Below are positions 1 to 10,445 of a stretch of DNA of 64,000 nucleotides, in pieces. Each line of letters begins with the position of its first letter. Within the stretch, counting starts at the first letter, position 1. Both the position numbers and the translations under genes were made by a program. The notes under the pieces are model-generated. The model was not told where the DNA came from. It did no database searches and saw nothing but the letters and a program-made list of their open reading frames with translations. Source of the DNA: Aspidiotus rigidus (Eukaryota > Arthropoda > Insecta > Hemiptera > Diaspididae); the NCBI GenBank assembly GCA_035079385.1, contig JAVHKY010000028.1:7378001-7442000 (forward strand). Direction: 5' to 3'.

Positions 1-1865
1 CCCATCGACCTACATTTCTTTGTATCAAGTGATTGGATGATGGTTTCAAAAATTGGTACGATCGTTTGGTTGATAATTGAGTATCGAAAAATCTGGAGTT
101 CCTTATCTTTCTTCATTTGCTGACACATTCTTTTCGTGTTTTTTTTTTCACGAGATCGAGTATGTGCTCAAATGTTCCTTGCTATACATACACGATTATG
201 GAACTATACACACTGTGTTCATTATAAACGAATCCGAATTCGATCACGATAAACTACGAATAACCTCGACCGTAGGTAGCAGCAAATCTCCCATGTGACT
301 GATCACCGGACACGATATTTATGGTACAATTCATTCGTGTTGGTCGCCTTTACCCTTTTAGACTTATTAACTCGGTCGCCGCATTAGCATTTTAAAATAA
401 TAACTTATATAAATGCGAGTGAGGGAAAACAGACATTGAACTTTCCACACGTTACCTTATTGATTTGGTATCGTTAATAAAATTCATAAATATACCCCCT
501 TGATTAATAACAAAAAGCAACAACGTAAACAAGAAAGCATTTCGGGGGAAAGAAAAAAAAAAAACAAAAAGCTCATTTTGCCGACATGCAGGGAATTACG
601 GCGCTGCGTATTTATCGCGTGTTATAAGTGGCTTTTTCAAAAGTCAGCAAACCGAGTGAACAGTTAGCGGTCATGCTACCTTCCTCGCCCTTTCTCGACT
701 TGGCTGTGGATCCGCGTGTGTACGCACGGCGTGGCGCCGCGGGCACGGGCTCGTCGTGCACGAGTTCGGTGTATTTGACGCGTACCTGTGGGGAGGGGGG
801 AAGAACTAGACGCGTGAATAGAATTACAATAATTGTAGCGATCGAAGATATCGAATGATTTTGTACTCGTATAGTACTATTGATTTGTAAACATGTTTGT
901 ATAGTTATTTGTAGTATGTTTTTCGATTCATCATTTTTAATTTAATCGAATATTACGTATCACTCGTCATAATTAAATGATGCACGAGAACTTCGAACTT
1001 GTCATCTATACATATAGTTCAATAAGCTGAGAAAATGTACTCGTGCTCGTATCTAAATTTGACGAGTAATTTAGATGCTAGATGAGTACATCAAGCAACT
1101 GTATTTAGTGGAAATGCGTGCATCATATCTTTATGAAAAATTTCAACTTATGATTACAGAGCGGTTTTAAAGAATTGAGACTAGTACAGAAAAGAATCTA
1201 TTAAAAAAAGAAGAAAAGTTTAATTCTCGATTAGAACTCAATAAGGAGTTATTAGATCATTTTTTTTTTTTCTTGCTTTCAATAAATTGCAATCTGGTGC
1301 ATTTAACCATTCGCGATCTTCAAGGAAAGGAGAAAAAAAGTGTACTGCATGTGTGCTAAATAAGGTTAGACGGAATGGTATCGTACGTAATGTTCAGGGT
1401 ATTAGTGCGAGAGTGTGTCCATGCCTTTAAGTGTAATGATCGCACGAGTATTGACGCGGTAGTAATCATTTTTTTTTTTAGGCTATAAAAACTGATTTCG
1501 TTCGTGTCTTATGTGATTTAATGAGGAATAATTTCTTAATCATTACGAGCTGATGCGAATGAAAAAAAATGAACCCTAGCATTTAGTTGTACTACGTCCA
1601 GTATATACTAGATGCTATATAAAGTACAAAGATACGATAGTTCAATTCTGATCCGCTATAGAATGTAATTACCGTTACAATAATACACATTTTTTCTTAG
1701 TTTAGAACGTCGATGTTGAAATAATTAGTGTTCAATAAAGAAACGAACTTTCATTAACGTTTAAGTCAAGAAGTAGGTCTGATGGCGTAATTTTTTGCGA
1801 ATACCTTCGCATTCTTGCGTGCTATTTAGCGCAGCAGAGTACGATCGCAGCTAATGTGGTACTGA
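1..1865. other. Intergenic DNA, no gene recognised
   Basis: The only reading frames here are short, lack recognisable domains and fall in AT-rich sequence with homopolymer runs. A GC-richer patch at about 660-800 has no convincing splice or coding signal. I see no RNA gene or mobile element in this stretch. Confidence 0.5.
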
Positions 1866-1870
1866 CGATT

Positions 1871-2330
1871 AGATGCTGACTAATTTCGTGACACAAGATC
1901 ACCACTAATCGACGTCAAGGAATCCGGAATTTGAGAATGTTGATTGAAACGACAGTGTTGGGAAAACAGGGTTCGAAGGGATCACAACCTCAACAAAAAG
2001 ACCAGACTGAAGAGCCGTCAGAACATTGTGAGATAGACAAATTGATCTTATCTAATGAGGTAAAGATTTGGGCCAGCCCCATGAAGAGCAAATTTGAATG
2101 GATGGAAAAAGGTGGTTTAATGAAAGCTTATGTTCGAAAATTGAAATCATTTACTGAGGAAGAAAATGTAAAGTATCACAAGCTGGAGAGCGTAACTTGA
2201 AGGAAAATAGAGAGTTGTAAAGTAGTAATTCAGACAGTAGGTAAAGAGGGTTCGAAAAACCATAAAATGGCGCTGACTAGCAGATGCTGACTAATTTCAT
2301 GACACAAGATCACCTCTAATCAATGTCAAG
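1871..2330. repeat. 411-bp-spaced direct repeat flanking a small ORF
   Basis: A segment of about 49 bp at 1871-1919 recurs at 2282-2330 with only a few substitutions (both begin AGATGCTGACTAATTTC). The copies bracket an 89-codon frame at 1931-2200 on the plus strand. That frame is hydrophilic, rich in Lys, Glu and Gln, and matches no family I know. The arrangement could be a tandemly repeated pseudo-LTR of a decayed PLE, since a PLE-like terminal motif lies just downstream, but this is inference. Confidence 0.45.
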
Positions 2331-2384
2331 AAATTTGAAAACGAAGAAAACGAAGGCTTTTCCCGCACAAATTTTTAATATTTA

Positions 2385-2420
2385 AACAACGTTTCGACCA
2401 GACTAATGGTCTTTTTCCAC
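2385..2420 (-). ncRNA. PLE-type hammerhead-like motif remnant
   Basis: Read on the minus strand, the sequence has a 4-bp stem (GACC/GGTC) closing a loop, then GAAACGTTGTT. This is the stem II, GAAA and palindromic ACGT order seen in PLE terminal repeats, including the clearer copies in this window. The 5' CUGANGA half is not intact. It probably marks the edge of an otherwise lost PLE lineage. Confidence 0.35.
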
Positions 2421-2464
2421 AATTATTCAAAACATGACGTAGAAAAGAACTTCGGAATTGTACT

Positions 2465-4363
2465 CTAGGGGGGAATTTAATATCTCTGAAAGAATTTTCG
2501 ACTCAGGATGTGGATTCTGCACTCAAAAAATTGAAACCAAAAAGGGGTATGGGCCCTGATGGAGTACTACCCTACATCTATACAGGATGCAGAGAATCGT
2601 TAGTGCTTCCGCTTACGTACCTCTTCAATTTAATACTTCATACACGCACGTATCCTCGCTCGTGGGTAATTTCCAAAATCACACCAGTGCCAAAAACGGC
2701 TGAAGCTTAGGAAATTTGCAACCATAGATCTATCTCGATCGTATGTGTCCCTGCTAAAATTTTTGAATCTGTGCTGTTCAGCAAGTTGAATCCTCAGACA
2801 AAGAATTTAATTCCGTCGCACCAGCATGTCTTTGTAGGGAGGAGATCGGTACAAACTAATCTCCTGGAATTGACTTATTGTACATAAGGTAGTAGATGAA
2901 AGAGTATCCTCTCAGTTAGACATTATATATTTAAATTTTGAAAAAACTTTTGACAACGTAGATTATAACAAATTACTCGAGAAACTTGATTTCATTGGTT
3001 TCTCCGACTCTCTCATTGAACTGTTGTGGACTTATTTATTGGAAAGAAAACAGTATGTCATGAACTCATGTTCAATGGAGCTAAGTCTGAAATGTTCGAT
3101 AGTTCCTCGGGGGTACCACATGGATCTGTTCTGGGTTTATATCTCTTCCTCTTATTTATGATTGGCGTAGATAAAGACTTAAGATATTCGCGGTGCTCAT
3201 TGTACGCTGACGATGTAAAGCTATTCAGAGAGGTACGCGGTTTGGAGGATTCTGTGTTGCTGCAGCGGGACCTCGATGTGTTGACTAGATGGAGCGAGGA
3301 AAATACGATGCTTTTAAAAACCAAAAAATGTAAAGTGATGATGTTCTCTCTTAAGCGAACTAAGATTCAGACAGAATATCAGATATGTGGAGAGATCTTA
3401 AAATCAGTTGAGGAAATTCGGGATCTTGGTATCCTCTTTGATCCCAGAATAAACTTTGATTGCCACTTACACAAGGTACTCAATAACGCAAAACGCAACT
3501 GGGAATCATTATGAGACAAACAAAATCTTTTGTCAACATGTCTGTTCTCCGCTTGCTGTACCTGGTGCTTGTACGATCGCATCTGGATAGTGCAAGTGTG
3601 ATATGGGGTATAGTAGATAAGGGGAAGTTGAAAATTGAACGTATTCAAAAAATGTTCACAAGATATCTTTATTTTAGAAATTTTGAATATTACGATACCT
3701 CAATTACTTATTCGGAATTGGTCGTGGGTTACGAGTTAACTACTCTAAAAGTAAGAAGCGAACTTAGTATAATAATGATGGTGAGCGATATGTGGAAAAA
3801 CTGAATCGTCGTTCTTACTAAGTAAGATAAATTTCCTCGCTCCATCCAGAACGAGTAGGTGTAGGGATATCTTTCAGATTCCTCAGCGCAGAACGCAGCA
3901 TTTCGCTTCTGCTCCACTGCTTCGTGCCCTGTCTCTCTTGAACCGTGTTGTTAAAGAAGACCGCACGATTGATATATTTTTTGACAGTAGAAAAATTTAA
4001 GGTAGCAAGGAGACGACAGTCCTCATGAATTTGGAAACAAATTGATAATGCTCGCCAATACCTTATTTTTGTTCATTATTCAAATATCTCTCTTTTTTTT
4101 TTTTTTTCATATTATAAATTTTTTAGTCTGAATGGGTCCGCACCCCTATGATCAAATGGCCGCCATAATGTAATATATCTGTAATTATTATTATTATATC
4201 ATCTATTTATTTATTTTTATTATTATTACTTTTTTTGTTTATTCTTCGAAATGATTGGTTTGTGGAAGGGGTTGGTGGATTGGACATGGGACCAGGGTTG
4301 GGGTGGCTAATAGTGGACATATTATCATTATCGTTTTTTTTTTTGTTGTTCATCATCCGTATT
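2465..4363 (+). mobile_element. Jockey/CR1-like LINE copy 1, 5' part (decayed RT)
   Basis: This is a 5'-truncated non-LTR retrotransposon read in several broken frames. The frame at 2510-2710 holds a fingers motif (GMGPDGV). The frame at 3026-3514 holds the PHGSVLG turn and the catalytic YADDVKLF box, with both aspartates present. The frame at 3511-3804 covers the thumb and connection region (LVRSHLDSASVIWG). Stops and frameshifts near 2708, 2885-2990 and 3514 make it non-functional. The 3' UTR follows from about 4000 and contains landmarks shared with three other copies, including GATCAAATGGCC and a G-rich block at 4255-4320. It is interrupted at about 4363 by the Foldback-like block and resumes at 8577. 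The clade is judged from general RT appearance only. Confidence 0.85.
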
Positions 4364-4574
4364 AACAGGGAACCTGTTTTATGGGGGGCTATTTGAGAAA
4401 TCTGCCGTGCGCCGTCCAGCGAAAAACTTAGAAACAATTACGGCTTCCTTAACGAAGTTAAACGAGGAACGCAGGGAACCTGTTTTATGATTCGAATGAG
4501 ATTTGGTATTGAAAATTCAAGGAAGCCTAGATTTGGAGAAAGGTAGTAAAAAGAAGGCCTAGACCAACTCCAAA

Positions 4575-5865
4575 TTTTTCTAAGTCCCCCTCCTATCATA
4601 TATGGCTCGAGAGTCGAAATTTTTCTAAGTCCCCCACTATCATATATGGCTCGAGAGTCGAAATTCTTCTAAGTCCCCCTTCTATCATATATAGCTCGAA
4701 AGTCGAAATTTTTCCAAGTCCCCCTTCTATCATATATGGCTCGAGAGTCGAAATTCTTCTAAGTCCCCCTTCTATCATAGATGGCTCGAGAGTCGAAATT
4801 CTTCTAAGTCCCCCTCCTATCATATATAGCTCGAGAGTCGAAATTTTTCTAAGTCCCCCTTCTATCATATATAGCTCGAAAGTCGAAATTTTTCTAAGTC
4901 CTTCTCCTATCATATATGGCTCGAGAGTCGAAATTTTTCCAAGTCTTCCTCCTATCATATATAGCTCGAGAGTCGAAATTTTTCTAAGTCCCTCTCCTAT
5001 CATATATGGCTCAAGAGTCGAAATTTTTCTAAGTCCCCCTTCTATCATATATAGCTCGAAAGTCGAAATTTTAACAGGGAACCTGTTTTATGGGGGGCTA
5101 TTTGAGAAATCTGCCGTGCGCCGTCCGCCGTTCGCCGTCCGCCGTCCGCCGTCCGCCGTCCGCCGTGCGCCGTCCAGCGAAAAACTTAGAAAAATTTCGA
5201 CCCTCGAGCCATATATGATAGGAGAGGGACTTGGAAAAATTTCGACTCTCGAGCTATATATGATAGAAGGGGGACTTAGAAAAATTTCGACTCTCGAGCT
5301 ATAGATGATAGGAGGGGAACTTAGAAAAATTTCGACTCTCGAGCTATATATGATAGAAGGGGGACTTAGAAAAATTCCGAATCTCGAGCTATAGATGATA
5401 GGAGGGGAACTTAGAAAAATTTCGACTCTCGAGCTATATATGATAGAAGGGGGACTTAGAAAAATTTCGACTCTCGAGCCATATATGATAGGAGAGGGAC
5501 TTAGAAAGATTTCGACTCTCGAGCTATATATGATAGAAGGGGGACTTGGAAAAAATTTCGAATCTCGAGCTATAGATGATAGGAGGGGAACTTAGAAAAA
5601 TTTCGACTCTCGAGCTATATATGATAGGAGGGGGACTTGAAAAAATTTCGACTCTCGAGCTATATATGATAGAAGGGGGACTTAGAAAAATTTCGACTCT
5701 CGAGCTATAGATGATAGGAGGGGAACTTAGAAAAATTTCGACTCTCGAGCTATATATGATAGAAGGGGGACTTAGAGAAATGTCGACTCTCGAGCCATAT
5801 ATGATAGGAGAGGGACTTAGAAAAATTTCGACTCTCGAGCTATATATGATAGAAGGGGGACTTAT
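4575..5865. repeat. 45-bp minisatellite array, first part, with inversion
   Basis: Monomers of 45 bp (for example successive TATATGATA or TAGATGATA ends at 5220, 5265 and 5310) run in one orientation at about 4575-5068. After a spacer they run in the opposite orientation at about 5180-5865. Because 45 is a multiple of three, one frame stays open and gives an apparent 15-residue repeating peptide. I treat that as a by-product, since it appears on whichever strand the array faces. Related, more degenerate monomers occur outside the block near 34100, 38450 and 60800. Confidence 0.9.
5070..5182 (+). repeat. GC-rich satellite spacer with 7-bp microsatellite
   Basis: The spacer opens with a short palindrome (AACAGG-GAA-CCTGTT), continues through TTTATGGGGGGCTATTTGAG, and ends in about eight copies of the heptamer GCCGTCC at 5119-5178. 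Other copies lie at about 4366-4432 on the plus strand and at 5917-5996, 6716-6796, 7296-7375 and 8095-8175 on the minus strand, with fewer heptamers. The satellite often changes orientation at these spacers. Confidence 0.8.
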
Positions 5866-8289
5866 TTCTAAGTCCTTCTCCTATCATATATGGCTCGAGG
5901 GTCGAAATTTTTCTAAGTTTTTCGCTGGACGGCGGACGGCGCACGGCGCACGGCAGATTTCTCAAATAGCCCCCCATAAAACAGGTTCCCTGTTAAAATT
6001 CCGACTCTCGAGCTATATATGATAGGAGGGGGACTTGGAAAAATGTCGACTCTCGAGCTATATATGATAGGAGGGGGACTTGGAAAAATTTCGACTCTCG
6101 AGCTATAGATGATAGAAAAGGGGGGGGGGGGCTTAGAAAAAATTCGACTCTCGCGCCATATGTGATAGGAGAGGGACTTAGAAAAATTCCGACTCTGGAG
6201 CTATATATGATAGGAGGGGGACTTGGAAAAATTTCGACTCTCGAGCTATATATGATAGGAGGGGGACTTAAAAAAACGACGGCTTCCTTAACGAAGTTAA
6301 ACGAGGAACGCAGGGAACCTGTTTTATGAGTCAAATAGGAGTTGGTATTGAAAATTCAAGGAAGCCTAGACCTAGATAAAGCTAGTATAAAGAAGGCCCA
6401 GACGTAAAATAAGCCTAGTATAATGTAGTTTGAAAGTCCAAGTTTTTCTCAAATCTCGAGCTATTTATGATAGGAGGGAGACTTGGGAAAAGTTGTCCCC
6501 TATCATATATAGGTCGAGAGTCAAAAGTTTTCCAAGTCCCTCTCCTATCATATATGGCGCGAGAGTCGAATTTTTTCTAAGTCCCCCCTCCTATCATATA
6601 TAGCTCGAGAGTCGAAATTTTTCTAAGTCCCTCTCCTATCATATATGGCTCGAGAGTCGAAATTTTTTCTAAGTCCCCCTCCTATCATATATTCTCGAGA
6701 GTCGAAATTTTTCTAAGTTTTTCGCTGGACGGCCGACGGCGGACGGCGCACGCCAGATTTCTCAAATAGCCCCCCATAAAACAGGTTCCCTGTTAAAATT
6801 TCGACTTTCGAGCCATATATGATAGGAGGGGGATTTAGAAAAATTTTGACTCTCGAGCCTTACATGATAGGAGGGGGAATTAGAAAAATGTTGTTTCTCG
6901 AGCCATATATGATAGAAGGGGGACTTGGAAAAAATTTCGAATCTCGAGCTATAGATGATAGGAGGGGAACTTAGAAAAATTTCGACTCTCGAGCTATATA
7001 TGATAGGAGGGGGACTTGAAAAAATTTCGACTCTCGAGCTATATATGATAGAAGGGGGACTTAGAAAAATTTCGACTCTCGAGCTATAGATGATAGGAGG
7101 GGAACTTAGAAAAATTTCGACTCTCGAGCTATATATGATAGAAGGGGGACTTAGAGAAATGTCGACTCTCGAGCCATATATGATAGGAGAGGGACTTAGA
7201 AAAATTTCGACTCTCGAGCTATATATGATAGAAGGGGGACTTATTTCTAAGTCCTTCTCCTATCATATATGGCTCGAGGGTCGAAATTTTTCTAAGTTTT
7301 TCGCTGGACGGCGGACGGCGCACGGCGCACGGCAGATTTCTCAAATAGCCCCCCATAAAACAGGTTCCCTGTTAAAATTCCGACTCTCGAGCTATATATG
7401 ATAGGAGGGGGACTTGGAAAAATGTCGACTCTCGAGCTATATATGATAGGAGGGGGACTTGGAAAAATTTCGACTCTCGAGCTATAGATGATAGAAAAGG
7501 GGGGGGGGGGCTTAGAAAAAATTCGACTCTCGCGCCATATGTGATAGGAGAGGGACTTAGAAAAATTCCGACTCTGGAGCTATATATGATAGGAGGGGGA
7601 CTTGGAAAAATTTCGACTCTCGAGCTATATATGATAGGAGGGGGACTTAAAAAAACGACGGCTTCCTTAACGAAGTTAAACGAGGAACGCAGGGAACCTG
7701 TTTTATGAGTCAAATAGGAGTTGGTATTGAAAATTCAAGGAAGCCTAGACCTAGATAAAGCTAGTATAAAGAAGGCCCAGACGTAAAATAAGCCTAGTAT
7801 AATGTAGTTTGAAAGTCCAAGTTTTTCTCAAATCTCGAGCTATTTATGATAGGAGGGAGACTTGGGAAAAGTTGTCCCCTATCATATATAGGTCGAGAGT
7901 CAAAAGTTTTCCAAGTCCCTCTCCTATCATATATGGCGCGAGAGTCGAATTTTTTCTAAGTCCCCCCTCCTATCATATATAGCTCGAGAGTCGAAATTTT
8001 TCTAAGTCCCTCTCCTATCATATATGGCTCGAGAGTCGAAATTTTTTCTAAGTCCCCCTCCTATCATATATTCTCGAGAGTCGAAATTTTTCTAAGTTTT
8101 TCGCTGGACGGCCGACGGCGGACGGCGCACGCCAGATTTCTCAAATAGCCCCCCATAAAACAGGTTCCCTGTTAAAATTTCGACTTTCGAGCCATATATG
8201 ATAGGAGGGGGATTTAGAAAAATTTTGACTCTCGAGCCTTACATGATAGGAGGGGGAATTAGAAAAATGTTGTTTCTCGAGCCATATAT
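5532..8289. repeat. 1,379-bp tandem duplication inside the satellite block
   Basis: Positions 5532-6910 are repeated head to tail at 6911-8289. Every stretch I compared is identical, including a run of 12 Gs near 6120 and 7500 and reading frames that differ by exactly 1,379. Such identity in slippery sequence implies a very recent unequal exchange or an assembly duplication. Confidence 0.85.
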
Positions 8290-8576
8290 GATAGAAGGGG
8301 GACTTAGAAAAATTTCGATTCTCGAGTTATATATGATAAGAGGGGGTTGGAAAAATGTCGACTCTCGAGCTATCATATATAGCTGGAGATTTGAGAAATA
8401 TTTAGACTCTCAAACTATATTATACTCGTACTAGTCTTATAGTAGGTCTAGGCCTTCTTTATACTAGCTTCATCTAGGTCTAGGCTTCCTTGAATTTTCA
8501 ATACCAAATCCCATTTGACTCATAAAACAGGTTCCCTGCGTTCCTCGTTTAACTGCGTTGAGGAAGCCGTCGTTTT

Positions 8577-8745
8577 TTTTCTATTATTTTTATTTTTGTT
8601 TTTTTTGTTTTTATTGTATTTTTTATTTATTTTTTTTATTTTATTTGTTTTTTGTTTTTTGTTTTTCTTTTCTTTTTTGTTTATAGTGCCCTCCTGTCTT
8701 TGGCCGATCGACTGTTAAAGGGCACTCTAATAATAATAATAAATA
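8577..8745 (+). mobile_element. Jockey/CR1-like LINE copy 1, 3' terminus
   Basis: T-rich 3' UTR sequence resumes here after the Foldback-like block and ends in the conserved hairpin GTGCCCT...AGGGCAC (about 8688-8730), followed by a (TAA)n tail. The same terminal order is seen in the other three LINE copies. Confidence 0.75.
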
Positions 8746-8749
8746 AAAA

Positions 8750-10085
8750 AAAAAACTTTTCAATGAGGTCATTATCAGGGAAGAACCGATTCAAAATAAT
8801 AACCTCATTATCATTCACATGACAAATTATCTCAACGCACTCGAGGGCCAACCGTCTGCAAAAGAAACTCTCAGAATGGAGTAATACGGCTTGGTCCAAC
8901 TCAAAATTGTGGCCGGATTCCAAAAGGTGTTCGGCGAAAGCCGATTTCTCTTGGAGGAGGGGAGGGGGGGGGGGGGGGGTAGAAGCGGCTTCATCGAGGC
9001 GTTCCTGAACCCCGATACAAAGTTGCCGGCCTGTCTCCCCTGTGTAAACAGCCGGGCAACCAGAAAATTTGAGCTTGTAGACACCACTTCTCTCAGATAT
9101 AGGGATGGAATCTTTAGATTTACAGAGAAGACTACGAACCGTATTAGGATTATAAAAAACAGGACGAAGACCAAAAAGCTTAAGGAGGCGGGTAAGTTCG
9201 GAAGACAACCTCCCAGAAAACGGAATACGAGCCCATTTTTCTTCCCTCCTAGAACCAGACAAACACCGGGGAAGAGATTTGGTAAGATCTAAGCTTTTGA
9301 AATAAGTCTTTTCCAAATCATCCTATAATAATAACAAGCTCGAAACCATTAGAAAGAGCAAGATGCTTGATGATAGATACCTCCTCAAGAAACGCCTGAG
9401 GAGATTGAAAGGAAGGGGTGGACGAAGCTGTTGAAGGTGACCAATTTATGGGAGGTGGGGCAATACGAGGAGGCATGAACACAGATGTCCCGTACACGTA
9501 TTTTTCCGGAAGATACCAAAACTATGGACGCCACCAACAATAGAAATAGAGAGGTCAAGAAAGTTGATGGAAGACCCACCCACCTCTAAGGTGAACTTGA
9601 TGGTGGGTTACCTGCCATTGAGAAAGGTAATGAAAGTTTGAAACTTCGAAACAGAACCTTTCCAAAGGCAAAGGACATAATCGCATGATAACGGTGCCAA
9701 TAAACCACATGAGGAAGGAGGTAGAAACCAGACTGGAACACCTCGCTCTCAAGTTTTTTAAAGAAGACTCCAGAGACCAAGGAGCCAAGGGGAGAGCCTA
9801 TCGGAACACCGATGTTCTTAGGGAACTCGTAAATAAGGTAACGATATTGACAAAAGTTGGGGGAAAGGCACAACTCAAGAAGGGTCATGAAGTCATCAAC
9901 AAGGGGAGTAGGCACTTGCGCGTTAACCAACAAAATTCTAAAATACTCTAAGGTAGGGGGGAGGGGGATGCTCGGAAACATGCTAGTCACGTCAAAAGAA
10001 ATAAGAATAGAATTCTCAGGAGGGGAGACACAACTGATTGTGTCCACCAATTCCCGAAATTCGAACTCTGCCTGTCACAAGTAAA
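8750..10085 (-). pseudogene. Divergent Penelope-like element (type alpha), decayed
   Basis: Read on the minus strand, the order is RT then GIY-YIG endonuclease. The RT part (about 10050-9586) has an FDVTSMFPSIP-like motif A and GVPIGSPLGS. Where related PLEs have HRYVDD the sequence reads HRYHAIM, so the catalytic aspartates are lost. Frameshifts follow. The endonuclease part (about 9316-8750) has GVYKL, then YTGETGRQ, then the conserved SAFAEHL and ALE blocks. A long C run (G on the plus strand near 8955) sits inside the endonuclease and is probably slippage. The 3' end abuts the 3' tail of LINE copy 1, tail to tail. Endonuclease scraps of the same type recur near 60058-60350. Confidence 0.85.
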
Positions 10086-10089
10086 GCGT

Positions 10090-10445
10090 AGCATAGGTCT
10101 AGTATACTGCATGGTGGATCTTAGTTTGAGCCTAGTATCACCTAATATGCTGTATGCTAATCCATTGTAGGCCTGGTATAGGGCTAATATAGTCTAATAT
10201 ACTGTATTCTAGGCCTAGTCTTAGCCTAGTACAGGCTGGTGTTAGGATAGCGTAGCATAAGTATGCTAGGTCTATAGTTTGAAGCTAGTCCAATCAAATT
10301 AAGGCTAGTTTAAGCCTAGTTTACGGCTATTGTATGCTAGGATTGGGAATTTCGAAATCGGCCTCGCAGATTTTCGGATTAGGTTGAAGGCGGATTCCAA
10401 GTTCATCAATGGGAGGGGGAGCAACTCGGCCTCGCGGATTTCTAA
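10090..10445. repeat. CTAG-rich dispersed repeat (GCCTAGTATA words)
   Basis: The stretch is built from variants of CCTAGTATA, GTATGCTAGG and AAGCCTAGTTTA. It ends in a segment (GTATGCTAGGATTGGG, then CTCGCGGATTTCT) that recurs at about 48515-48560. The same words appear near 6360-6420, 8430-8470, 38370-38395 and 47450-48540. There is no coding capacity. The family is unknown to me. Confidence 0.6.

Larger units (their letters stand above)
4364..8576. mobile_element. Foldback-like element filled with 45-bp satellite
   Basis: The block separates two halves of one LINE 3' UTR: CATCATCCGTATT ends at 4363 and CTATTATTTTTA resumes after about 8576. It therefore behaves as a single insertion. Near its ends it carries inverted copies of about 120-140 bp at 4437-4565 and 8440-8576 (marker CGGCTTCCT, then a run with AGGGAACCTGTTTTATGA and TTGAAAATTCAAGGAAGCC). 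The interior is dozens of 45-bp monomers with an XhoI-type CTCGAG core. They run in both orientations and switch direction at GC-rich spacers. Foldback elements of Drosophila have long inverted termini made of tandem repeats, and this matches that plan. No transposase is present, so any movement would need a partner in trans. Confidence 0.6.

Noticed and set aside
1970..2260. tRNA B-box-like words (GGTTCGAAGGG, GGTTCGAAAAACC)
   Set aside because: No A-box or cloverleaf could be placed around either one.
4596..5595. Apparent proteins made of a 15-residue repeat (MIEGGLRKISTLELY type) on both strands
   Set aside because: The 45-bp satellite monomer is a multiple of three, so a frame stays open by arithmetic. 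The same peptide appears on whichever strand the array faces and the array is non-genic.
5180..5865. CRISPR-like array
   Set aside because: The repeats are contiguous 45-bp monomers with no unique spacers, in a eukaryotic context.
8891..9292. 133-codon plus-strand frame
   Set aside because: It is the antisense shadow of the PLE-alpha endonuclease and includes the G homopolymer.
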